A stretch of 64,000 nucleotides of DNA from JAJPKK01 sp963824905 (lineage in GTDB: Bacteria > Pseudomonadota > Alphaproteobacteria > Rhizobiales > Xanthobacteraceae): the NCBI GenBank assembly GCA_963824905.1, contig CAWGRH010000003.1, positions 186,001 to 250,000 on the forward strand. The letters are read 5' to 3'. Positions 44,114 to 52,442 of this stretch are shown piece by piece. The position numbers were made by a program, and so were the translations under genes. Each line of letters begins with the position of its first letter. Position 1 is the first letter of the stretch. The notes beneath the pieces were generated by a model. That model did not search any database and was not told the origin of the DNA. It worked only from the letters and a program-made list of their open reading frames with translations.

Positions 44114-45165
44114 TGCCCGGTACGATTGGCAATCAGACGACATCCTACCGTCAGGGCCTGGTGCTCGGGCTGACCATGGCGGAGATCATGCTCCTGCTGG
44201 TGTTCAGCCTGCTGATCGCGATCGGGGTCTCGCTCGCCGCGGAGCGCGTCAAGCGCGCGGGCGTAGCAGAGCAACTGCACACCGCCGAGGCCGCAACCGC
44301 GAAGGCGAACGCGGTGATCGACCAGATCAAGCGCAATCCCCGCCTTTCCGAGTTCCTCAGCCATTCGGCGAAGGCGCCGGTGTCGGCGGCGAAGGTCGAC
44401 GAGTTCTGGCGCACGCTGGTCGAGAGCGACGACATCGTCGAGGCGATGGAGCGCCGCGGCGTATCACGCACGGCGCTGCGGGAAAGCAGCGACTATTTCG
44501 CCAAGATGGCGCAGCTCAAGAAATCGGGATTCGATCCCGACAAGGCGGTGCAGAGCGACGCGCTGGCCGCGGCGATCGCAGACGCCGTGCCGAAGGAGAT
44601 CATCGCCGGCAAGACGCCGGGAGAGATCGCGGCGCTGATCGCGAAGGGCGCCGCCGCGCCGGACGCACACAACGAGGGCGGGCCGAAGGACGGCCATACC
44701 TGGCCGCCGATCATCAATCTGAGCGAGGCCGAAGGCTACTTCTTCGCGACCCGCAGCGCCGAGCTGCGGCCCGAGTTCGAAGCCGTGGTGCGGACCACGG
44801 TGGTCGAAAAGCTGCTCGAGATCGCCGCCGCGTTCCAGGTCGACGTCATCGAGGTGATCGGGCACACCGACGAGCGCGCGCTGCCCGGCGGTCTGTCGAA
44901 CCTCGATCGCGAGCTACCGGCGGCGATGGCCGGTTACAAAAGCATCGGCGCGCTGCAGCCCGCCGACAATGCCGGCCTCGGCCTCGCCCGCGCGCTTGCG
45001 GTGGTCAACGTCCTCGCCTCGGACCTGCGGCTGCGCAACTTCCGCATCCTGCCGCTCTCGGGCGCCCAGCTCATCGGCACCGACGGACGTCTGACGCGCT
45101 GGGACGAGCAGGGCGACGTCCGCGAGCGGCGGCGGATCGAGATACGGATGCGCAAGTCGACGTGA
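44110..45165 (+). CDS. MotB/ZorB-like protein with OmpA C-terminal domain (envelope operon gene 4)
   Basis: A 351-residue protein. One N-terminal membrane segment, LVLGLTMAEIMLLLVFSLLI (residues 17-36), carries Glu25 at the place where ExbD and MotB have their proton-carrying Asp. A linker (residues 45-200) follows. The OmpA-like peptidoglycan-binding domain is at the end: VDVIEVIGHTDERALPG, NAGLGLARALAVVNVLASD and ERRRIEIRMRKST. The first Asp of the TDxxG motif is kept. The start overlaps the ExbB/MotA-like gene by four bases (ATGA). A stator-like pair with it is the natural reading. Confidence 0.8.
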   Translation: MMPGTIGNQTTSYRQGLVLGLTMAEIMLLLVFSLLIAIGVSLAAERVKRAGVAEQLHTAEAATAKANAVIDQIKRNPRLSEFLSHSAKAPVSAAKVDEFWRTLVESDDIVEAMERRGVSRTALRESSDYFAKMAQLKKSGFDPDKAVQSDALAAAIADAVPKEIIAGKTPGEIAALIAKGAAAPDAHNEGGPKDGHTWPPIINLSEAEGYFFATRSAELRPEFEAVVRTTVVEKLLEIAAAFQVDVIEVIGHTDERALPGGLSNLDRELPAAMAGYKSIGALQPADNAGLGLARALAVVNVLASDLRLRNFRILPLSGAQLIGTDGRLTRWDEQGDVRERRRIEIRMRKST

Positions 45166-45181
45166 GGTGCAGGAGACGAAT

Positions 45182-45275
45182 CGTCGTGGCCGGGCTTGAC
45201 CCGGCCACCCCGCTCAACAGGACACGGCCGTGCCGAATTTACCGGGATCGCCGGGTCAAAGCCCGGCGATGACGG
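45182..45275. repeat. Palindromic intergenic repeat, family 1 copy C
   Basis: GGCCGGGCTTGACCCGGCCA on the left, GCCGGGTCAAAGCCCGGC on the right, with a central GACACGGCCGTGCC dyad. It is the third copy of the element at 6103 and 34782. It directly follows the envelope operon and may terminate it. Confidence 0.85.
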
Positions 45276-45298
45276 CGAAAACTTCGAACTCGCCGGAT

Positions 45299-45704
45299 TC
45301 AATTCAGCCGCTGCGGCCGTTCCTCGTCCTCGCCGCGGTCGGGCGTGAGCGCGATCGGGCTCGCATGGTGGTGGATCATCCGCCAGGCGCCGTCGATGCG
45401 GCGAAACCAGTTCGAGGCGGCGAACGCCATCTCGCCGAGAACCTCGATGCACAGTACCCGCCCTTCCTCGCCGTCGACCATCGCCGTCGCTTCGTGGAAT
45501 TCGATCCGCTCCGACCCGGGATTGTCGAGAATGCCCTTCCACGAGTTCGAGCACTGCGTCACGGCCGATCAGCACCGGCCAGCCCGGATGGATGCACGAC
45601 ACCTGCTCATTCGCCCAGATGCGGCTCATGGCGGTGAAATCCGCGGTGGCGAAGGCACGGTAATAGGCTGCGTTGACGCGGAGAATGTCGTCGTCATCGG
45701 CCAT
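45299..45704 (-). pseudogene. SnoaL/NTF2-like protein split by a one-base insertion
   Basis: The N-terminal frame (from 45704) reads MADDDDILRVNAAYYRAFA... to IGRDAVLE. The C-terminal frame continues SWKGILDNPGSERIEFHE... to RIDGAWRMIHHHASPIAL. Both are typical of small (about 134-residue) SnoaL/NTF2-like proteins. Joining needs one base removed near 45545. The fold is a cone-shaped pocket; the ligand is unknown. It is either a decayed gene or a sequencing error. Confidence 0.8.
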
Positions 45705-45759
45705 GGCTCGCGACCCACCGCTCCAAAGTCACTCTGGTCACACGCGCCGCCGCCGGGCT

Positions 45760-45869
<110 letters not shown>

Positions 45870-45877
45870 AAACAAAG

Positions 45878-46867
45878 TCAATGCGCGGTCGCGCCGGAAA
45901 TCTTCGCGACCTCCGCCCACTTCGCGATGTCCTTGTGCAGGTACGCATCGAACTCGGCGGGCGACATCTTCATCGGCGTCGCGCCCTGCCGGTCCCACGC
46001 CGTCCGCATCTCAGGACGGTCCATCGCCTTGTTGATCTCGGCATTGAGCTTGTCGACGATCGGCTTGGGCGTGCCGACGGGCGCCATGATGCCGATCCAG
46101 ATCGTCGCCTCGTAGCCCGGCACGCCGGCTTCGGCAATCGTCGGAACGTCGGGCAGCACCTTGGAGCGCGTCAACGCGCTGGTGCCGAGTGCGCGCACCT
46201 GGCCGGCCTGCACGTTCGGAGCCATGGTGGTGATGGCATCCATCATCATCTGCACATGGCCGGCGATCACGTTGTTGCGGGAGTCGCCCGCGGCCTTGTG
46301 GGGCACGTGCTGGATGTCGGTCCCGGTCATCGCTTTGAAGAGCTCGGCGCCCATGTGATAGGGCGTGCCGGCGCCTGCGGATGCGTAGTCGAGCGTGCCC
46401 GGCTTCGCCTTGGCGAGCGCGATGAACTCCTTGAGGTCCTTCGCCGGGACCTTCGGATTGATCACCATCACGAGCTCGGAATAGTTGAGCGGCGCCACCG
46501 CCACGAAGTCGCGCATCAGCGCATATGACTTGTTGGGAAACAGCGACTCGTTCGCGGTGAGCGTGTTGGAGATGGTGAGCAGCGTGTAACCGTCCGGCGC
46601 CGATTTCGCGACCACGTCGGCGCCGATCATCGACGCCGCGCCCGGGCGATCCTCGACGATCACCGATTGCTTGAGCTGCTCGGTCAGGGCTTGCGCGATC
46701 TGGCGGCTGAATACGTCGCCAGGGCCGCCGGCGCCGAACGGCGCAATGATCTTGATCGGGCGGGTCGGATAGTCCTGCGCGCCGGCCGGCGAGGCCAAGA
46801 CCGCAAGAGCGACAGGGGTAGCCGCGAGGGCGACGAGGGCAAGGGGCAGCTTCGGCAATCGCGACAT
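45878..46867 (-). CDS. TctC/Bug-family periplasmic solute-binding protein
   Basis: A 329-residue exported binding protein (MSRLPKLPLALVALAATPVA; signal to SPAGAQDYP). Landmarks: IKIIAPFGAGGPGDVFS, VVEDRPG-type VEDRPGAASMIGADV, APDGYTLLTISN and VLPDVPTIAEAGVPGYE. GGGAG upstream supports the start. No enzyme gene is attached here, so its ligand is open. It is the fourth intact TctC gene of the window. Confidence 0.9.
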   Translation of the reverse strand: MSRLPKLPLALVALAATPVALAVLASPAGAQDYPTRPIKIIAPFGAGGPGDVFSRQIAQALTEQLKQSVIVEDRPGAASMIGADVVAKSAPDGYTLLTISNTLTANESLFPNKSYALMRDFVAVAPLNYSELVMVINPKVPAKDLKEFIALAKAKPGTLDYASAGAGTPYHMGAELFKAMTGTDIQHVPHKAAGDSRNNVIAGHVQMMMDAITTMAPNVQAGQVRALGTSALTRSKVLPDVPTIAEAGVPGYEATIWIGIMAPVGTPKPIVDKLNAEINKAMDRPEMRTAWDRQGATPMKMSPAEFDAYLHKDIAKWAEVAKISGATAH

Positions 46868-47093
46868 TCGCGGGCACTCCCGGGGTTATTTTTGGCACGG
46901 CGTGCAACATCCTAGCGCGGGCGCCGGTAAGGCGAAACCGCGCCCAACGTCGCTGCACCCTGTTCGGGGCAGCGCCAGCGGTTGCCGCTTCGCCGAGGAC
47001 GGGCGGCCACCGGTGCTCGCACACCCGAATTCCAGGGCTGCGAGTGTTATTTGACCAATTGCCCATTTATTGCGCAAAAGCGGAAATCGCCCC

Positions 47094-47113
47094 TTGTTGC
47101 ATATCTGCAACAA
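47094..47113. promoter_or_regulatory. Perfect 20-base dyad upstream of glnK
   Basis: TTGTTGCA-TATC-TGCAACAA is a perfect 8-base inverted repeat, centred about 60 bases before the candidate -24/-12 element. Its placement fits an enhancer site for NtrC or a similar activator, although the sequence is not the standard TGCACC half-site. Confidence 0.5.
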
Positions 47114-47161
47114 CGCAATGCGCGACCAAAAACTGCAACGTTTTCGCGCGTTTTCCCGGGT

Positions 47162-47177
47162 TGGCACACGGTTTGAA
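47162..47177 (+). promoter_or_regulatory. Candidate sigma-54 (-24/-12) promoter for glnK-amtB
   Basis: TGGCAC-ACGGT-TTGA: the -24 GG and spacing match the sigma-54 consensus, while the -12 reads GA instead of GC. It lies about 85 bases before glnK in the 394-base gap (46868-47261) between tctC and glnK. The rest of the gap shows no gene. Confidence 0.6.
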
Positions 47178-47261
47178 TTCGTCGGGCCGGGGGCAATGTC
47201 CGTTCCGACATGGCCCGTCCACGGGGCAACCCCTGTCAGGGGGCAAGAGGGAAAGGACCCG

Positions 47262-47600
47262 ATGAAATTCGTCATGGCTGTCATCAAGCCATTCAAGCTC
47301 GACGATGTCCGCAACGCACTCACCAGCGCCGGCGTCCACGGGCTGACGGTCACCGAGGCCAAAGGCTTCGGTCGCCAGAAGGGCCACACCGAGATTTACC
47401 GGGGCGCCGAATACACGGTGAACTTCCTGCCCAAGCTCAAGATCGAAGTCGCGGTGGCGTCGGACCAGGTCGATGCCGTGGTCGCGGCGATCGTCGGCTC
47501 GGCGAAAACCGGCCAGATCGGCGACGGCAAGATCTTCGTGATGTCGCTCGATCACGCGGTGCGCATCCGCACCGGCGAGACCGACGAGACCGCCCTTTGA
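47262..47600 (+). CDS. glnK: PII signal-transduction protein GlnK
   Basis: A 112-residue trimeric regulator that senses 2-oxoglutarate, ATP/ADP and uridylylation, and gates AmtB. It starts MKFVMAVIKPFKLDDVRNAL; the frame is open further upstream, but the start is fixed by family and by GGAAAGGA eight bases before. Tyr51, the uridylylation site, lies in EIYRGAEYTVNFLPK. The adjacent amtB gene makes it GlnK rather than GlnB. It is likely nitrogen-regulated from the sigma-54 element. Confidence 0.95.
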   Translation: MKFVMAVIKPFKLDDVRNALTSAGVHGLTVTEAKGFGRQKGHTEIYRGAEYTVNFLPKLKIEVAVASDQVDAVVAAIVGSAKTGQIGDGKIFVMSLDHAVRIRTGETDETAL

Positions 47601-47636
47601 GGACGCAACAACCGTCTACGGACAGGAGCAACCAAA

Positions 47637-49070
47637 ATGATCAGTAAACCGACCCGTGGGGGGCTTGCAGCTCTCATCTTCGGGCTCATCGTCGCCATCC
47701 TGATCGCGGCGCCGTTCTTCGCAGCGACGGCGGTCCATGCCCAGGCGCCGGCCGAGGCACCCGCCGCTGCGGCGGCACCGGCCGCCGAGGCCGCACCGCC
47801 GGCCTGCGATGCCAAGACGCTCGAGAAATGCACGCCGAACTCCGGCGACACCGCCTGGATGCTCACCTCGGTCGCGCTCGTCCTGATGATGACCATCCCC
47901 GGCCTCGGCCTGTTCTACGGCGGCATGGTGCGCAAGAAGAACGTCGGCGACACCGTGATGACGAGCTTCGCCATCACTGCCCTCGTCACCATCATCTGGA
48001 CGGTCTGCACCTACTCGATGGCGTTCCGTGCCGGCACGCCATTCTTAGGCGGGTTCGACCGCGCGTTCCTGCAAGGCATCCTGAGCGACATCTCGAAGGG
48101 CATCGGAAATCCGAACCCGCTCGCGCCGACTATCCCCGAGACGGTCTACATCTGCTTCCAGATGACGTTCGCGATCATCACCCCGGCGCTGATCGCCGGC
48201 GCCTTCGCCGAGCGCATGAAGTTCTCGGCCATGCTGTGGTTCATCGGACTGTGGGCGATCTTCGTCTATGCGCCGGTCGCCCATTGGGTGTGGGGACCGG
48301 ACGGCTTCATGAATGCGGCCAACAGCGACGCCGCTTTCAAGGTGCTGGACTTCGCCGGCGGCACGGTGGTGCACGTCAATGCCGGGGTCGCCGGCCTGAT
48401 GTGCGCGCTCATGCTCGGCAAGCGCAAGGACACCGGCCCCGGTCACAACATGGTGCTGACCTACATCGGCGCCTCGCTGCTGTGGGTCGGCTGGTTCGGC
48501 TTCAATGCCGGCTCGGCGGTGACCGCCGGCATGCAGGCCGGCATGGCGATGACCGTCACCCAGATCGCGACGGCGGCGGCCGCGCTCGCCTGGATGTTCG
48601 TCGAGTGGGCGCTCCGCGGCAAGCCGACGGTGATCGGCATCTGCTCCGGCGCGGTCGCCGGCCTCGTCGCCATCACGCCGGCTTCGGGCTTCGTCGGCCC
48701 GGCAGGCGCGCTCGCCATCGGCGCCGTCGCCGGCATCCTCTGCTACTGGGGCTCGACCTGGCTCAAGCACACGTTCGGCTATGACGACGCGCTCGACTGC
48801 TTCGGCGTTCACGGCATCGGCGGCGCCGCCGGCGCCATCCTCACCGGCGTGTTCGCGATCAGCGAATATGGCGGCACCTCGGGCCTGCTCGAAGGCAACG
48901 CCGCGCAGGTGCTCAACCAGCTCAAGGGTGTCGGCGTCGTCGTCGTCTACGACGCCGTCGTCTCGCTGATCATCCTCTGGCTCGTCAACGCCGTGGTCGG
49001 GTTGCGCGTCCCCACCGATATCGAGCGCGAAGGCCTCGACATCACGCTGCACGGCGAAGCCGTGCAGTAA
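47637..49070 (+). CDS. amtB: Ammonium transporter AmtB
   Basis: A 477-residue trimeric ammonium channel of the inner membrane. An N-terminal signal-like segment (IFGLIVAILIAAPFFAATAVHAQ) and a Pro/Ala spacer precede the core. Core motifs: GLGLFYGGMVRKKNVGDTVM, the pore histidines in AGGTVVHVNAG and CFGVHGIGGAAGAIL, and VLTYIGASLLWVGWFGFNAGS. It ends in a hairpin terminator and forms an operon with glnK 36 bases upstream. Well supported. Confidence 0.96.
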   Translation: MISKPTRGGLAALIFGLIVAILIAAPFFAATAVHAQAPAEAPAAAAAPAAEAAPPACDAKTLEKCTPNSGDTAWMLTSVALVLMMTIPGLGLFYGGMVRKKNVGDTVMTSFAITALVTIIWTVCTYSMAFRAGTPFLGGFDRAFLQGILSDISKGIGNPNPLAPTIPETVYICFQMTFAIITPALIAGAFAERMKFSAMLWFIGLWAIFVYAPVAHWVWGPDGFMNAANSDAAFKVLDFAGGTVVHVNAGVAGLMCALMLGKRKDTGPGHNMVLTYIGASLLWVGWFGFNAGSAVTAGMQAGMAMTVTQIATAAAALAWMFVEWALRGKPTVIGICSGAVAGLVAITPASGFVGPAGALAIGAVAGILCYWGSTWLKHTFGYDDALDCFGVHGIGGAAGAILTGVFAISEYGGTSGLLEGNAAQVLNQLKGVGVVVVYDAVVSLIILWLVNAVVGLRVPTDIEREGLDITLHGEAVQ

Positions 49071-49089
49071 CTGCGGCGGTTAGTCATCG

Positions 49090-49123
49090 GCCCGCGCACC
49101 CGAGGGGTGCGCGGGCTTTTTTT
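49090..49123 (+). terminator. Rho-independent terminator after amtB
   Basis: An 11-base GC-rich stem (GCCCGCGCACC / GGTGCGCGGGC), a five-base loop, and a run of seven Ts. It starts about 20 bases after the amtB stop. It is among the strongest terminators in the window. The gap beyond it (to 49327) holds only GC-rich repeat-like sequence. Confidence 0.93.
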
Positions 49124-49327
49124 GTGCCGTTCAGCCCAAGTGCTCGGGGTGTGTGTCCCTCCTCCCCTTACGAGAGAGGCGGGGCTGCGGCCGCCTCCCC
49201 GACCCTCCCCGCAGGCGAGGTGCGACGCGTCGCCATGCGGCCACTTTCGCGGCAAATGATGTGATTTATCGCAGGATACCCGATCGGCCGGACGGTTTAT
49301 GTTGCACCCTGACGAAAGGGCAGTTCG

Positions 49328-49750
49328 ATGGTGGAAGCGCGCAAGAAGATCCTGTGCATCGAAGACGACCTTGAGGCGGCCGAGCTGATCGTCGAGGAGC
49401 TTGTCGACCAGGGCTTCGAGCCGTTCACCGCCCATGACGGCCGCGAGGGATTCGAGGCCATCCTCAAGCACAGGCCCGATCTCGTGCTCTGCGACATCAG
49501 CATGCCCGTGATGTCCGGCTTCGAGGTGCTGGAGCGCTTGAACGAGATCGCCCCGAAAGGCGGCCGCGTCCCCTTTGTTTTCCTGACCGCGATGTCCGAG
49601 CGCGAGGACGAGATGCGCGGCCGGCGGCTCGGCGCCGACGGCTATGTGGTCAAACCCGTCGATTTCGACGCTCTGAACGCCATCATCCATGCACGGCTCG
49701 CCGGCGTCGCCAGCGCCCCACGCTCCGTCGTGGCATTGGCGCGGTTCTGA
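49328..49750 (+). CDS. Single-domain response regulator
   Basis: A 140-residue CheY-like receiver with no output domain. Acidic pocket IEDD (residues 10-13), phospho-acceptor Asp in VLCDISMPVMSG, Thr in VFLTAMSE and Lys in YVVKPVDF are all present. No histidine kinase is adjacent. A short tail (SAPRSVVALARF) follows. It probably acts in a phosphorelay with a kinase elsewhere. Confidence 0.9.
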   Translation: MVEARKKILCIEDDLEAAELIVEELVDQGFEPFTAHDGREGFEAILKHRPDLVLCDISMPVMSGFEVLERLNEIAPKGGRVPFVFLTAMSEREDEMRGRRLGADGYVVKPVDFDALNAIIHARLAGVASAPRSVVALARF

Positions 49751-49818
49751 CACCTCGGTCGAGGGCCACCTGGTAACAACCGAGGCGCCGCTGAGAAAGC
49801 CGGTCTGCTTCGGCGGCC

Positions 49819-51504
49819 CTATCCAAAATCCCCGACGCTCCCCTTCGGTCCGAGCTTGCGCACCGCCTCCTCGACCGACATGAACACGTGGTCCCTGCCG
49901 ACGCTCTGGACGAGGCCGGTGCGGCCGGCTTCGCGCTGGGCCTGCTCGTGGGACAGACGCGCGATCGCAACGGTGATGCCCCGCTTCTTGAGCTCGAGGA
50001 TCGCGCGGCGGAGCAGCTGCGAGCCGGTGTAATCGATATCGATGATGCCGCTCGCCTCGATGACCAGGAGCTTCACCGGCGGACGCCGCGTGGCGATCGC
50101 TCTTCTGATCCTGCCGACGATGTCCTGCACATTGGTGAAATTGAGCGGCGCCGCCGGAGCGAACACCATCACGCCAGGCTCGTGCTCGCCCTGGTCATGC
50201 GTGCTCGGCGGCCACCACACGGTGGTGCCGGGGACCCGTGCGAGCTCCGCGCAATAGGGCCGCGCCACGATGTAGAGGCTGTGCACGAAGGAGAGCACGA
50301 TCGCGAGCAGCATGCCGCTCTCGATCGGCAGCACGACGACGAGCGCGGCGCTCGCCGCGACCAGCCAAATCTCCCGCCCGCCACGGCGGGCGATGCTGAC
50401 CATCTCGCCGACCCGGAAGATCTTCATCGCGATGTAGACGAGAATGCCGGCAAGCGCCGCGCGCGGCACATAGGCCATCGCCCCTGAGGCGAGAAGCGCG
50501 AGCGCAATCATCAAGGCGACGGCTGTGAGCGATGCAATCTGGGAGCGGCCGCCGGAATCGCGGACGATCGCCGTGCTCGGCGGACTGGAGTCGACCGCGA
50601 ACGAGCCGACCATGCCGGAGAGAATGCTGCCTGCCCCGACCCCGAGGAAGTCGCGGCTGGTATCGTCGGGCTCGTTCGGGTCCGACGGGAACGCGCTCGC
50701 CACCGCCGCCGTCTGCATGATGCAGACCATCGCGACGACGAGGGCCAGCGGCACCAGCTGGCTCCACTCGCCGATGCCGGGATTGATCGGCACGGCGAGG
50801 CGCGGCAACGGCACCGACAGCGGGCCGAGCACGTCGACGCCGCGCGTCTCGAGATGGAGCATGGCGACGGCAACGCCGGCACCGACGAGGCCAATCAGCG
50901 CACCGGGAATACGATGGCTGATCGCGGCAGTTGCCAGGGTGACGACCAGCACGCCGGCACCGAGCGTGAGCGTATAGATGTTGGTCGCGCCCAAGTGGCC
51001 GAGGATCTTCACGAGCTGGACCAGCATGTGTCCGTCGGTCTGCGGCACGCCGAGGAGGTCCGGCAACTGGCTGACGATGATGTGGATCGAGATACCGGCG
51101 AGAAATCCGGTGGTCACCGGTATCGAAAGCAGCGTCGCGAGCCAGCCGGCGCGCAACAGGCCGACCACCGCCAGGGCGATCCCGACGAGGATTGCGAGCA
51201 GTGTAGCAAGCTCGGCATAATGTGGCGTGCCGGGCATGGCGATGGTGGACAGCGCGCCGGCGAAGATCGGCGCGATGGTCGAATCCGCCGCGACCGACAT
51301 GTAGCGATTGGCGCCGAGCGCGGCGAAGGCGAGCGCGCCGGCGGCGAAGGCGTAAAGCCCGGTTTCCGGCGGCATCCCGGCGAGGCGCGCGGTCGCGAGC
51401 TGCCCGGGTATGGCGATTGCCGCGAGCATGAGCCCGGCGACGAGATCGCGCGGCAGCCATTGAAAACGATATCCCCGAAGCGACGCGAACAACCACGCCG
51501 GCAT
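49819..51504 (-). CDS. SulP family anion transporter with STAS domain
   Basis: A 561-residue transporter (sulfate, bicarbonate or related anion). The SulP domain covers residues 1-420 with about ten to eleven membrane segments and PRDLVAGLMLAAIAIPGQLATARLAGMPPETGLY, the SulP signature region. The STAS domain is at residues 430-545 (VKLLVIEASGIIDIDYTGSQLLRRAILELKKRG). GGAGG precedes the ATG. It follows PPK2 and a proton ATPase on the same strand. Substrate cannot be fixed. Confidence 0.9.
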   Translation of the reverse strand: MPAWLFASLRGYRFQWLPRDLVAGLMLAAIAIPGQLATARLAGMPPETGLYAFAAGALAFAALGANRYMSVAADSTIAPIFAGALSTIAMPGTPHYAELATLLAILVGIALAVVGLLRAGWLATLLSIPVTTGFLAGISIHIIVSQLPDLLGVPQTDGHMLVQLVKILGHLGATNIYTLTLGAGVLVVTLATAAISHRIPGALIGLVGAGVAVAMLHLETRGVDVLGPLSVPLPRLAVPINPGIGEWSQLVPLALVVAMVCIMQTAAVASAFPSDPNEPDDTSRDFLGVGAGSILSGMVGSFAVDSSPPSTAIVRDSGGRSQIASLTAVALMIALALLASGAMAYVPRAALAGILVYIAMKIFRVGEMVSIARRGGREIWLVAASAALVVVLPIESGMLLAIVLSFVHSLYIVARPYCAELARVPGTTVWWPPSTHDQGEHEPGVMVFAPAAPLNFTNVQDIVGRIRRAIATRRPPVKLLVIEASGIIDIDYTGSQLLRRAILELKKRGITVAIARLSHEQAQREAGRTGLVQSVGRDHVFMSVEEAVRKLGPKGSVGDFG

Positions 51505-51514
51505 CCGACCTCCG

Positions 51515-52429
<915 letters not shown>

Positions 52430-52442
52430 ACCGATCCTCCGG

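Noticed and set aside
41846..44143. A 765-codon open frame on the minus strand across the envelope operon
   Set aside because: It is antisense to three well-supported, overlapping genes and shows the Arg/Asp/Gly-rich composition of a GC-rich shadow frame.
40507..45165. A complete Zorya anti-phage system
   Set aside because: Only ZorA/ZorB-like parts are seen. No ZorC, ZorD helicase or ZorE nuclease gene is present, and the neighbours are not defence genes.
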